NCBI RefSeq assembly: GCF_009455635.1
Contig: NZ_QPER01000002.1
Coordinates: 1,488,001 to 1,552,000 of the forward strand
Direction of reading: 5' to 3'
DNA length: 64,000 nucleotides
DNA from: Paraburkholderia agricolaris
GTDB taxonomy: Bacteria > Pseudomonadota > Gammaproteobacteria > Burkholderiales > Burkholderiaceae
Part shown: positions 16,875 to 25,264 of the stretch, piece by piece
Position numbering within the stretch: the stretch's first letter is position 1
Layout of the letters: each line of letters starts with the position of its first letter
Notes under the pieces: model-generated
Told to the model about the DNA's origin: nothing
Database searches by the model: none
What the model saw: only the letters and a program-made list of their open reading frames with translations
Program-made: the position numbers and the translations under genes

Positions 16875-18179
16875 TTACTTGCGCACCTGCTCGCGCGGCT
16901 GGAAGAAAGCCAGACAGGCGCCGGCGAAGAGCGCCGCGGCAATCACGATCATGCCCGCATTGGTGCTGTTCGTGACGTCCTTCATCCATCCGACGATAGT
17001 CGGGCTGACGAAACCCGCCAGATTGCCCACCGAGTTGATCAAGCCGATGCCGGCCGCGGCGGCGCTGCCGCCCAGCATCGCGCTAGGCCATGCCCAGAAA
17101 ACCGGCATCGTGGCGAGCACTCCGGCCGTGCCGATCGACAGCGCGATCATCGCGAGAACGACGTTCGACGTGAAAAACGTGGCAGCCAGCAGGCCCACGC
17201 TCGCCATCAGGCTCGCGGCGGCGAAATGCCAGCGGCGTTCGCGCATGCGGTCAGCGCTGCGGGCGATCAGCAGCATCGCGACGATCGCGCAGCCGTACGG
17301 GATGGCGGTGAGCATGCCGACATCCAGTGCATCTTTCACGCCGGCCGTTTTGATGAGCGTGGGCAAATAGAAGCTCACGCCGTAAAGACCCATCATGCAG
17401 CAGAAGTAAATCGCGGCCATGAACCACACCCGGCCATTGCTCAGCACGCTCGACAGCCCGGCGTGCAGCTTGCCGGCGCCGTCTTGCGCGATCCGCTGTT
17501 CGAGCAAGGTCTTTTCCTCTTCCGTGAGCCACTTCGCCGAACGGATACCATTCGGCAGGTATTTCAGCGTCATGACGCCGAGCACGATCGAAGGAATGGC
17601 TTCCAGCAGAAAGAGCCACTGCCAGTTTGCGAGTCCATGCACGCCGTTGAATGCCTGCATGATCCAGCCCGACAACGGACCGCCGAACACGCCGGCAACA
17701 GGAATGCCCATCATGAACAGCGCATTGACGCGGCTACGGCGCGCGGCCGGATACCAGTAGGTCAGGTACAGCACGATGCCGGGGAAGAAACCGGCTTCCG
17801 CGACGCCGAGCAGGAATCGCAACACATAGAACTGGGTTGGCGTGCTGACGAACAGGGTGGCGGCCGAAATGACCGCCCACGTAATCATGATGCGGCTGAT
17901 CCACACGCGTGCGCCAAAGCGGTGCATCAATACGTTGCTGGGCACTTCGAAAAAGAAATAGCCGATGAAGAAAATCCCCGCGCCCAGCCCATAAACAGTG
18001 TCGCTAAAGTGCAGGTCGTTGAGCATTTGCAGCTTTGCAAAGCCGACGTTGACGCGGTCGAGATAGGCCGCGACGTAGCAGAGAAATAAAAAGGGCAGGA
18101 GGCGCCAGGTGACTTTGGCGTAAGCGAGGGATTCCAGTTTGTCCCGGCCGGCAGCAGGGTTCAGCGATGTAGCGTTCAT
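16875..18179 (-). CDS. MFS transporter, anion:cation symporter (ACS) family
   Basis: A 434-residue polytopic carrier with about 12 hydrophobic helices. LPFLFLCYVAAYLDRVNVGF in helix 1 and GYFFFEVPSNVLMHRFGAR between helices 2 and 3 are hallmarks of the ACS family (tartrate, phthalate, hexuronate, 4-hydroxyphenylacetate carriers). The ATG at 18179 is the natural start. The gene is alone and convergent with the J-domain gene, so context gives no substrate. It resembles the carrier in the rhamnose cluster at 44141-45469. Confidence 0.88.
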   Translation of the reverse strand: MNATSLNPAAGRDKLESLAYAKVTWRLLPFLFLCYVAAYLDRVNVGFAKLQMLNDLHFSDTVYGLGAGIFFIGYFFFEVPSNVLMHRFGARVWISRIMITWAVISAATLFVSTPTQFYVLRFLLGVAEAGFFPGIVLYLTYWYPAARRSRVNALFMMGIPVAGVFGGPLSGWIMQAFNGVHGLANWQWLFLLEAIPSIVLGVMTLKYLPNGIRSAKWLTEEEKTLLEQRIAQDGAGKLHAGLSSVLSNGRVWFMAAIYFCCMMGLYGVSFYLPTLIKTAGVKDALDVGMLTAIPYGCAIVAMLLIARSADRMRERRWHFAAASLMASVGLLAATFFTSNVVLAMIALSIGTAGVLATMPVFWAWPSAMLGGSAAAAGIGLINSVGNLAGFVSPTIVGWMKDVTNSTNAGMIVIAAALFAGACLAFFQPREQVRK

Positions 18180-18366
18180 GTGTCTCTAATTGCTATGGGA
18201 TTTTCGTGCACGCTTGCAGTCACCGCGAAGGCCGCGTGGCTGGCGCGCGGTTGACAGCATACTGAAAGCATTCTTGCCGTGCAACAAACCGGGTCATGGA
18301 AGTGTCACGAACGCGCAAGACTGCTGCGGCAGAATCCGTCAGAGAGAAAAAGAACACAGGTACGGG

Positions 18367-18873
18367 GTGAGCGTGACCAGAAAATACAAGGTGCTGTTTC
18401 TCTGTCGCGAGAATTCAGCACGCAGCATCATTGCCGAAGCTTTACTGCGCGAACTGGCGGGACACCGGTTCGACGTATTCAGCGCGGGGCCGGAGCCGGC
18501 CGCGCGAGCTCACCCGACTGCGATCGCGCAATTGCGGCCGGGTATTTCGGACCTCGGCGTGCTCAGCCCGAAAAGCTGGCTGGAGTTCACCGGCGAGTGG
18601 GCGCCGCGAATGGACATCGTCATCGCCATGGACGAATGCGTTGCCGGGCACCATGCGCCGCTCTTTCCGGGTGAGCCCTCGTTGAGTAGCTGGATCTTTG
18701 CCGATCCGCTTGCCAACGGCTTGCCTGAGCTGGAGCAGGTCCGCGTATTTGAAAAGGTGTTCTGGCAAATCGTGCGACAGGTCAGCGCATTCATCGAGTC
18801 GCCGCGTTTCGCGGCGGCGCGGGAGACTGCCGCGAACACGGAGGCGCCGGCTCGCGTGAGCGGTACGATCTGA
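18367..18873 (+). CDS. Low-molecular-weight protein tyrosine phosphatase/arsenate reductase-like protein
   Basis: A 168-residue protein of the LMW-PTP/ArsC fold. The phosphate loop is C13-R-E-N-S-A-R19-S (CX5R), after the beta strand KVLFLC. FSAGPEPAARAHPTAI and the WIFADPLAN segment, with the general-acid Asp, are also typical. The start is GTG at 18367 or GTG at 18373; the frame continues upstream without family similarity. Such proteins act as phosphotyrosine phosphatases or thiol-dependent arsenate reductases. There are no other ars genes here, so the physiological role is open. It is convergent with the H-NS-like gene, with stops 4 bp apart. Confidence 0.8.
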   Translation: MSVTRKYKVLFLCRENSARSIIAEALLRELAGHRFDVFSAGPEPAARAHPTAIAQLRPGISDLGVLSPKSWLEFTGEWAPRMDIVIAMDECVAGHHAPLFPGEPSLSSWIFADPLANGLPELEQVRVFEKVFWQIVRQVSAFIESPRFAAARETAANTEAPARVSGTI

Positions 18874-18877
18874 CGGC

Positions 18878-19180
18878 TTAGCGGTTGGTCTGACGCGCAA
18901 GCGGGCTGCCGGCGAATGGGTCGTTTACCCAATCCACCTGTTTTCTCGGCTGCGGAGCAGGTGCCGGCGTGGCCGATAATTCGAAGTGGTCAATTGATTG
19001 ACCTGCGCTAATTGCCTGTTTAAGCCATTGAGGCATTTCTCCCTGGCCATCCCAGCTATCTCCGGTTGCGCTGCGGTAGCGCGCGGCGGCTTGCCTCTTC
19101 GGTTCGGCCGCCAGCACGGCGGCGAGGTCTTCTGGTTTGATACCAAACTCTTCCATGCGATGGCGGAGATACGCAATCAT
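18878..19180 (-). CDS. H-NS-family DNA-binding-domain protein with altered AT-hook loop
   Basis: A 100-residue protein. Residues ~33-68 match the H-NS C-terminal DNA-binding domain: ARYRSATGDSWDGQGEMPQW then LKQAISAGQSIDHFEL. The start at 19180 has AGGAAGAGAG upstream; ATG at 19204 would add eight residues. The N-terminal ~30 residues are much shorter than the usual oligomerisation domain, although Burkholderiales H-NS proteins are often short. The minor-groove loop normally reads Q/R-G-R; here it is Q46-G47-E48, an acidic swap at the key arginine. The Pro-rich tail is unlike standard H-NS. It may be a modifier rather than a normal silencer. Confidence 0.7.
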   Translation of the reverse strand: MIAYLRHRMEEFGIKPEDLAAVLAAEPKRQAAARYRSATGDSWDGQGEMPQWLKQAISAGQSIDHFELSATPAPAPQPRKQVDWVNDPFAGSPLARQTNR

Positions 19181-19965
19181 GCTATCTCTCTTCCTTTCGT
19201 CCATAAGATATTCGTCCTTCTAAAGCGTGTGGCGTTCTGTCAGTTGCAGATTGCAAGGGGGAGCCGCGACAGCATTGAGCCCATGTAAATGGGGTCCGCC
19301 CGCGGTAAGGTTATTGATCGAAGGAAATCCTACTGGCAGCGTAAAAACGGTGCCTCATAAATTGCGTTACTGCCTATGCCCAGCGTGGCCGCCTATACGG
19401 CTGGCCGCGCCAATCAGTAAATATTCAAGCGCTGCGCCGCGCGGCAGGTACGGCTGGGTAAGCCTTACGGCCGCGATGGAAAAAACGGTGATGACGATAC
19501 ATTGATTGCGAATCGCCTGTCTCACGCCCGCACTCCGCCTTTCGCCGGTGTTTCGCGTGGGCTGCTGATTTGTGCGTTATTCCATCATCATAACGCACTG
19601 TTCGGGTAAATCACGCGCCAGCCTGACTGATTTTGTTGTCGCATGTCGCTGATCGGGGTACAAGCAGCTCGCCGCGCCGGGTTTGAAATCCTCAGTGGCC
19701 GACCTATAACGGAACAGCGGAACCACAATCTGCGTTTCCAGCCTGGTGGCGACCGATTCCGGCAAGCCACACGTGCCACCCGCACACCCCGGATCGGTCA
19801 CAGGTTTGGCAACTACTTACCCGTTTAGTTCGGTGACTCGCCGCAGCAGTCCCGCATAGGCATTCGCCCGTCCGTCAGTTCGATCTGGCGATATGACGTT
19901 TTTTCGCGGATCAATTCTTTTTGAAGGGGATGACAGTTGCTGCGCCGGATTCGAGGAGTCTGGAC
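19181..19965. other. Long intergenic stretch without a supported gene
   Basis: These 785 bp contain only short frames with no recognisable domain. The clearest structure is the inverted repeat at 19572-19598, listed separately. The base composition looks less GC-rich than the neighbouring genes, consistent with an H-NS-type regulatory region, but I did not count it. Confidence 0.5.
19572..19598. repeat. Perfect 9-bp inverted repeat
   Basis: GTGCGTTAT (19572-19580) and ATAACGCAC (19590-19598) are separated by nine bases. There is no T run on either side, so an operator is more likely than a terminator. No flanking gene start is close on either strand. Confidence 0.5.
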
Positions 19966-20265
19966 ATGAAACTACGTTTATTGATGATATCGGCAAGCGC
20001 CGCTCTCTTACTGGCACCGAATACGGCCGGCGCGTCAGGCAGCCAGCAGGATGAAACCGCGCCGGATCGGGTGTTGATGCAGAACGCAAACGAATCAGTG
20101 CAAGACACCACCGACATGTCGTTCGGTGAAACCATGATGCCGGCCGCCCAGCCGGTGCAGAACGTCTCCTATGGCGGCGTCGCCGCGGGCACGGCGCAAG
20201 CGGGAGGCCGGCAGGGGCGGCCGTGCTCGTCCGGGTCGCTATGCAGGATCTATTTCGGCCAATAG
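19966..20265 (+). CDS. Small secreted protein of unknown function
   Basis: A 99-residue protein with a clear signal peptide (MKLRLLMISASAALLLAPNT followed by AGA). The mature chain of about 75 residues is hydrophilic and Gln/Ala/Gly-rich, and ends in GGRQGRPCSSGSLCRIYFGQ. The two cysteines, seven residues apart near the C terminus, could form a disulfide. GAGGAG lies about seven bases before the ATG at 19966. No function is recognised; it resembles short exported Burkholderia proteins in layout only. Confidence 0.7.
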   Translation: MKLRLLMISASAALLLAPNTAGASGSQQDETAPDRVLMQNANESVQDTTDMSFGETMMPAAQPVQNVSYGGVAAGTAQAGGRQGRPCSSGSLCRIYFGQ

Positions 20266-20592
20266 TCGGGCCATAGCGGGCCCTTGGCAAGGCGCCCATT
20301 CAGGAGGCGGTGAGGAGTGGCACGCCGCCTCTGTTATCGATTCGCGCCGCGTCATCACCCTGATCGAAATACCCACACGCCCGACTGCAATTTTACGGAG
20401 TCGTCAGCGGGCGATTTAATACGATGTTAAGGTGTGTCCCATTCAGGGTTTCACCCGCCGTCTTTTCCAATTGCAATCATTGGCACGCCACTATCGTCCT
20501 GCTTTTTATTCATGATTTGCCGTTCGGGAATTGATTAGTCCGGTGCAACTGCTCTAATCCCACCCGTTGTTTAGTTACTCGCAAACAATACT
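20266..20592. other. Intergenic stretch upstream of an MFS gene
   Basis: No gene or clear promoter is supported in these 327 bp. A short inverted repeat, CCAAT-N7-ATTGG near 20467-20483, could be a regulator site for the downstream transporter, but it is too short to rank. Confidence 0.4.
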
Positions 20593-21840
20593 ATGTTGAT
20601 GGAAGATAATCTGCCGGCGAGCACTGCCTCGCCGGACGATGGGGCGTCGTCGTCCCTGCGCTCGTGGCTTGCTGTCGTGGCCGTTGCAATCGGTGCTTTT
20701 GCATTCGTGACCACGGAGTTTTTACCCGTTGGGCTGCTGCCACGCATAGCGGCGGATCTGGGCGTGATGCCCGGCACCGCCGGATTGATGGTCACGGTGC
20801 CGGGTGTCATTGCCGCCATCTCCGCGCCCGGTTTGATGCTGGTGGCCGGACGGATGGATCGCCGGCGGGTATTTCTATTGCTCACCGCCTTGCTGCTGGC
20901 GTCGAATCTGATTTCCGCATTTGCGCCGGACTTTCTATTCATGCTGGTTGGACGCGCGCTGCTCGGCGCCGCGTTGGGCGGATTCTGGACCTTGGCGACG
21001 GCAGCGTCGGCGCGTCTTGTTCGGCCGAAGGATTCGGCCAGAGCCATGGCGACGATTCTCACCGGCGTGACCTGCGCAACGGTGATCGGGGTGCCGCTCG
21101 GCACGTTCATCGCCAGCTTCGCTTCGTGGCGCGCGTCGTTCATGGCGACGGGCGGACTGGTCGCGGTCGCGCTCGTGGCCCAGTTTTTCTTCGTGCCGTC
21201 CTTGCCGTCGAATGCCGCCTTGCGGCTGCGCGATCTGGTGGCGCTGTTGCGCCGGCCGCATCCGCGTAGAAGCATGGTGATGGTGGGGCTCGTGTTCGGC
21301 GCGCACTTTTCCTCGTACACCTACATCACGCCGTTCCTGCTGCGCAATGCGAGTTTTACGATGTCGACGATCACGTGGCTGCTGCTCGGCTTCGGCATTA
21401 TCGGCTTCTTCTCGAACTTCGCCGTTTCGTCGACGGTGACGCGCAACCTGAAACTATCGGTTGGCGCGATGGTGTCCCTGCTCATGTTCGCGCTGCTGGC
21501 AATGCCGCTCCTGCAGCAATCGCAGCCGGGCGTCGCCGCGCTCGTCCTCGCGTGGGGTGTTTCGTTCGGGGCGCTGCCGCTGTGCTTCAGCATCTGGATT
21601 CAACGCGCCACGCCGGACTTGCCGGAAGCGGGCTCAGCGCTGTTTGTCAGCATCATTCAGGTTGCCATTGCGCTGGGATCGCTCATTGGCGGCGTCGTGG
21701 TCGACCATGTCGGCATCTCCGCCGACTTTCTGTTCGGCAGCGGTCTGGCGCTACTGGGGCTCGCCGCGCTCGCGAGTTTTGGGCGGAGCGAACAGGTGGC
21801 CGCGGCGAAAGCGATCGCGTGTCCGGCATGCACTGATTAG
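20593..21840 (+). CDS. MFS efflux transporter (sugar/drug efflux DHA1 type)
   Basis: A 415-residue protein with about 12 hydrophobic helices. TTEFLPVGLLPRIAADLGV after helix 1 is the hallmark of the AraJ/SotB/YdhP group of DHA1 efflux carriers, and GRMDRRRVFLL matches the loop between helices 2 and 3. These proteins export sugars, purines, chloramphenicol or other drugs. The C terminus has an unusual CPAC pair. ATG at 20593 has a second in-frame ATG two codons later; neither has a strong ribosome binding site. It stands alone, and its substrate is unknown. Confidence 0.85.
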   Translation: MLMEDNLPASTASPDDGASSSLRSWLAVVAVAIGAFAFVTTEFLPVGLLPRIAADLGVMPGTAGLMVTVPGVIAAISAPGLMLVAGRMDRRRVFLLLTALLLASNLISAFAPDFLFMLVGRALLGAALGGFWTLATAASARLVRPKDSARAMATILTGVTCATVIGVPLGTFIASFASWRASFMATGGLVAVALVAQFFFVPSLPSNAALRLRDLVALLRRPHPRRSMVMVGLVFGAHFSSYTYITPFLLRNASFTMSTITWLLLGFGIIGFFSNFAVSSTVTRNLKLSVGAMVSLLMFALLAMPLLQQSQPGVAALVLAWGVSFGALPLCFSIWIQRATPDLPEAGSALFVSIIQVAIALGSLIGGVVVDHVGISADFLFGSGLALLGLAALASFGRSEQVAAAKAIACPACTD

Positions 21841-22059
21841 TAAGGCGCCCGTCAAACCCGGATTCGCGACGACAGTTTGGGGCTTCGTCGCCCGGGTACC
21901 TGACCCGCCGCCACGGCACGAAAACTCTCGCTGAGGGTTTTAAGAGTTGTTTAAGTATCGCGTCCTACGCTGAAATCGGTTTTGTAGGGAAAGGGATGCG
22001 CGGCGCTCACGCCAGCGCGGTCCCGTGATGCCCCCTTCCGCGTCGCCTGGAGCGATGTC

Positions 22060-22563
22060 ATGCGAACTGAACCGATGCGTGCGCTGCCCGCTGCCCGTCA
22101 TCGCGACGGACTTGCGGAAGCGGTGTTAAAACCACGTAAGGCGAGACCACCTGACGTTAAGTCATCCAAAGTTACTGGCGGTTCTGCTGGTCGGGACACT
22201 GACCGCCTGCCACTCGCCATGGTCGCGGACCCTTCCACCCAGCATCCTTTTTCCATGCCGTTGCCGAACTACTGCAGGAATGAATATCGTTCGCGCGCGA
22301 ATCACCCGAACCTTCTCGTGGTTGTCGGCGTGTGCACGCACCTTGGCTGCACACCCAGGCCGCGATTTCAAGAGGGGCCGCAAGCCAATCTGCCCGACAA
22401 CTGGCCGGGCGGCTTCCTGTGCCCCTGTCATGGATCGACATACGATCTCGCTGGCCGTGTGTTCAAAGATAAACCCGCACCGCAAAACCTGGATGTGCCA
22501 CGCTACATGTTTGCGTCGCCTGCCAGCGTTGTGATTGGGAAAGACGAGCAGGGCGAGGTGTGA
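22060..22563 (+). CDS. Truncated Rieske iron-sulfur protein (PetA C-terminal domain)
   Basis: A 167-residue frame. From about residue 54 (VADPSTQHPFSMPLPNY) to the end it matches the Rieske subunit of the cytochrome bc1 complex. Both cluster motifs, CTHLGC and CPCHGS, are intact, as are PAPQNLDVPRYMF and VIGKDEQGE. The first ~50 residues are unrelated, so the Tat signal, membrane helix and hinge are missing. TGGAG upstream of ATG 22060 could allow translation. No cytochrome b or c1 genes follow. It is either a pseudogene fragment of a duplicated petA or a soluble orphan; the former is more likely. Confidence 0.7.
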   Translation: MRTEPMRALPAARHRDGLAEAVLKPRKARPPDVKSSKVTGGSAGRDTDRLPLAMVADPSTQHPFSMPLPNYCRNEYRSRANHPNLLVVVGVCTHLGCTPRPRFQEGPQANLPDNWPGGFLCPCHGSTYDLAGRVFKDKPAPQNLDVPRYMFASPASVVIGKDEQGEV

Positions 22564-22680
22564 TCGTCCTCGTGCGTGGCGGTTGAGGAGGGCATCTTAT
22601 CGGCGCGCGCGATTAAAGACCTGGCACGAGATCCGATCTGGCGCGGCTGAAACAAAGCAGCCGTATGCATACCCGAACAC

Positions 22681-23409
22681 CTAAGTTGGGCAACCGATTT
22701 GCGTAGCCAGGTCGTTCAAATCCGTCGTGATGAAGTCCCAGGCCTGCTCGGCATGCAAGTCGGTCTTTTGCGCGGGACCATGCTCGGTCGACCTCAAGAC
22801 GAACGCCGTTTTGAGGCCGCACTGACGCGCCGCTGCCAGATCGCTATTGTGAGCGGCGACCATGCACACCTCCGAAGGCTCGAGGCCAAGGATCTCGGCC
22901 GTTTCGAGGTAGACCTGTGGCGAAGGCTTGTACGCGCGAACGACTTCCGCACCCAGAATCGCGTCCCAAGGGAGCGCGGCGCGTTTCGCCATGTCGAGTA
23001 TGAGTCTGATATTGCCGTTCGATAGTGGCGCGATCATGAAACGACGCTTGAGCCGCAGGAGCCCCTCGATGGAATCGGGCCACGGGTCGAGGCGGTGCCA
23101 GCTGTGGTTCAGCGCATCGAGTTCATCCGCGGGAATCGAACTGACGTCGATGCCGTAGTCGGCTAGCACTTTGAGCAGGTTTTCCCGGTGCAGTACGTCG
23201 AGCCGGACAAACGGCCGGCGGCCACTGCGTATCTCGCCCATTGCGGGCACATATTGACGCCGCCATGCATCCGCGAACTCATACGCGTCAATCGATGCTG
23301 CATGCCGCCCAAGGAAAGGGCGCAAGTCGCGCGCGACCCCGCCGCGCCAGTCGACGACTGTTCCGAACACATCAAACAGAAGCGCTTTGATTTCTGAGCT
23401 ATGGGTCAC
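22681..23409 (-). CDS. Haloacid dehalogenase type II (L-2-haloacid dehalogenase family)
   Basis: A 242-residue HAD-superfamily hydrolase. The nucleophile Asp13 is in LLFDVFGTVVDWRGG, motif II is PLSNGN, the lysine of motif III is in YKPSPQVY, and the acidic motif IV is AAHNSDLAAAR. This is the class II haloacid dehalogenase arrangement: hydrolysis of L-2-haloacids to D-2-hydroxyacids by an Asp ester. The Trp-Arg after the DxFGT motif differs slightly from characterised enzymes, so the substrate may be another small acid. It stands alone, 258 bp downstream of the ureide locus. Confidence 0.85.
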   Translation of the reverse strand: MTHSSEIKALLFDVFGTVVDWRGGVARDLRPFLGRHAASIDAYEFADAWRRQYVPAMGEIRSGRRPFVRLDVLHRENLLKVLADYGIDVSSIPADELDALNHSWHRLDPWPDSIEGLLRLKRRFMIAPLSNGNIRLILDMAKRAALPWDAILGAEVVRAYKPSPQVYLETAEILGLEPSEVCMVAAHNSDLAAARQCGLKTAFVLRSTEHGPAQKTDLHAEQAWDFITTDLNDLATQIGCPT

Positions 23410-23667
23410 GTCGCAAACCTCCTCGCAAGTTCGGCAGAAAGCGAGTCTAACCGGAGGCTGGAATGATGCCTATGACATGCGCTCCAGATCCACGGGGGCG
23501 GCAGGAACAGCACGTCGGCAAGAGCGTTGCTGATTGGGCAACAGCGGAAGCGACATCGGCACCTCTGCCATGCCTTGTGATGATGTGGACCTGTCTCACA
23601 AGGACACGCCAATACCTCAGCGCGAGCGACCACGTGACGACACGTGATCGCATTAAGCTCAGTTGAC

Positions 23668-25254
23668 TCAAACCCCGAGCGCACGGCCGTCGCTACGTGG
23701 ATCGTGCGCGCCTGCTGCTGCGCCATCCGGCTCGATGCGGATCACGCCTGGATGGCCCGCCAGCGGACTCTGGGCCGGAATCACACTCATCTCATGCCCA
23801 CGTGCAGCGAGTTCGGCGAACACGTCGGCGCCGGCGTCTGCTTCGAGCTTCAAGGCATCGCGCGTATCGGAGAAGGTCCTGCCGAGCAGAAAGCGCGGAC
23901 GGGCGAGGGCAGTGAGCGGGTCCATCCCGTAGTCGACCAGGCGCGTGAGGATCGCGGCCAGCGTTTGTGGCTGACCGTCGGCGCCTTGCGTACCGAACAG
24001 CAGGTATGGCTGGCCATTCTTCAGATACATGCCGGGGTTGAGCGTATGGAACGGCCGCTTGCCCGGTTGCACGACGTTGTGATGCACTGGATTCGTGCTG
24101 AACGACGCGCCGCGGTTGTGCCACAGAATCCCCGTGTCGCCCGCCACGATGCCGCTCCCCCAGTCGAAGTAAACCGTTTGCAGAACACTCACGCTGCGGC
24201 CTTCGCTATCCGTCGCGCCGATAAATACCGTGTCGCCCGGTCGGAATACGTGAGGCCATGCGCGCGCTTCACGCAGATTGATCGAGCGTGCATGCGCATC
24301 GAGCGTGGCGAGCGACAGCATGTCGTCGACCGGCACGTGATTGAACTCAGGATCGGACACGAAGCGGTCGCGGTCCGCAAACGCGCACTTCACTGCTTCC
24401 ACTAGCAAGTGATAGTAATCGGCACTGCCTTCGGCGATCTGCGCGACATCGAAACGCTCGAGGATGCCCATGATCTGCAGAGTCGTTACCCCTTGAGTCG
24501 GCGGCTGCATGCTGACCAGTTCACCGCCACGATAGGCCACGCGCAATGGCGCCTCGTCGCGTGCTTGCGTTCGCGCCAGATCGCTCAACGTCAGCGGCGA
24601 GCCAGCTTCGCGCAAACCGAGTGCGATCCGCTCTGCAAGCTCGCCCTCATAGAATTCGCGAGCGCCGAAGCGGGCAATCCGCTCGATGCTTTTGGCCAGT
24701 GCGGGTTGCGCGAAACGTTCGGCAATGGCAGGAATACGGCCGTGCGGTGCGAAAGTCGCCGCAAAGCCGGGCAACGAGCGCAGTTCATTGGCGCGGAGTG
24801 TTTGCCAGAAATGCTGCGAAGGCGTGACGGGAAACCCATTCGCTGCATAGTCAAGCGCGTGATCGAACAGCGATGCCCATGATTGCTGCCCGCCCCATGA
24901 CGTCCGGCTGATTTGATAAGCCTGATGCCACGTGTCGACGGTCGCCGCCGTGGTGATCGCTGACGCAGCACCGCGCAAAGGAATCGCGCCGCCGTACGGC
25001 GGCAGTTGCGCCGCGGCCTGGCCGATGCCCGACACCGTGCGCAACGTCCCTTGCCGGTCGCCGATCACCCAGAAAGCGTCGCCGCCGAGCCCAGTGAAAT
25101 GCGGATACGTCACGCACAGCGCCGCGCCGATGGCAATCGCGGCTTCGATCGCGTTGCCGCCCGCACGCAGTACGTCCAGACCCGCGGCGCTAGCAGCGGC
25201 GTGCGGGCTGGTGACCATGCCGCAGGTGCTGTTGGCGAGTTTCAGATTGTGCAT
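23668..25254 (-). CDS. Gamma-glutamyltransferase-family Ntn hydrolase (possible oxamate/ureide amidohydrolase)
   Basis: A 528-residue proenzyme of the gamma-glutamyltransferase family. SPHAAASAAGLDVLRAGGNA and GLGGDAFW are the large-subunit hallmarks. The autocatalytic cleavage point should precede Thr342 in GDTVFIGATDSEGRSVS, matching the TTH-S-V-V-D segment of GGT with Thr kept but the following His replaced by Phe. There is no signal peptide, so it is cytoplasmic, unlike true periplasmic GGT. The same family includes HpxW, an oxamate amidohydrolase of ureide catabolism. The ATG at 25254 lies 10 bp after the amidase stop, in one operon with amidase and cysteine hydrolase genes. An oxamate- or ureide-type amide is a better guess than glutathione. 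Confidence 0.8.
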   Translation of the reverse strand: MHNLKLANSTCGMVTSPHAAASAAGLDVLRAGGNAIEAAIAIGAALCVTYPHFTGLGGDAFWVIGDRQGTLRTVSGIGQAAAQLPPYGGAIPLRGAASAITTAATVDTWHQAYQISRTSWGGQQSWASLFDHALDYAANGFPVTPSQHFWQTLRANELRSLPGFAATFAPHGRIPAIAERFAQPALAKSIERIARFGAREFYEGELAERIALGLREAGSPLTLSDLARTQARDEAPLRVAYRGGELVSMQPPTQGVTTLQIMGILERFDVAQIAEGSADYYHLLVEAVKCAFADRDRFVSDPEFNHVPVDDMLSLATLDAHARSINLREARAWPHVFRPGDTVFIGATDSEGRSVSVLQTVYFDWGSGIVAGDTGILWHNRGASFSTNPVHHNVVQPGKRPFHTLNPGMYLKNGQPYLLFGTQGADGQPQTLAAILTRLVDYGMDPLTALARPRFLLGRTFSDTRDALKLEADAGADVFAELAARGHEMSVIPAQSPLAGHPGVIRIEPDGAAAGAHDPRSDGRALGV

Positions 25255-25264
25255 CAATGTTCCG

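Noticed and set aside
19577..19801. A 74-codon frame on the minus strand
   Set aside because: No ribosome binding site, no known motif, and it overlaps the inverted repeat at 19572-19598.
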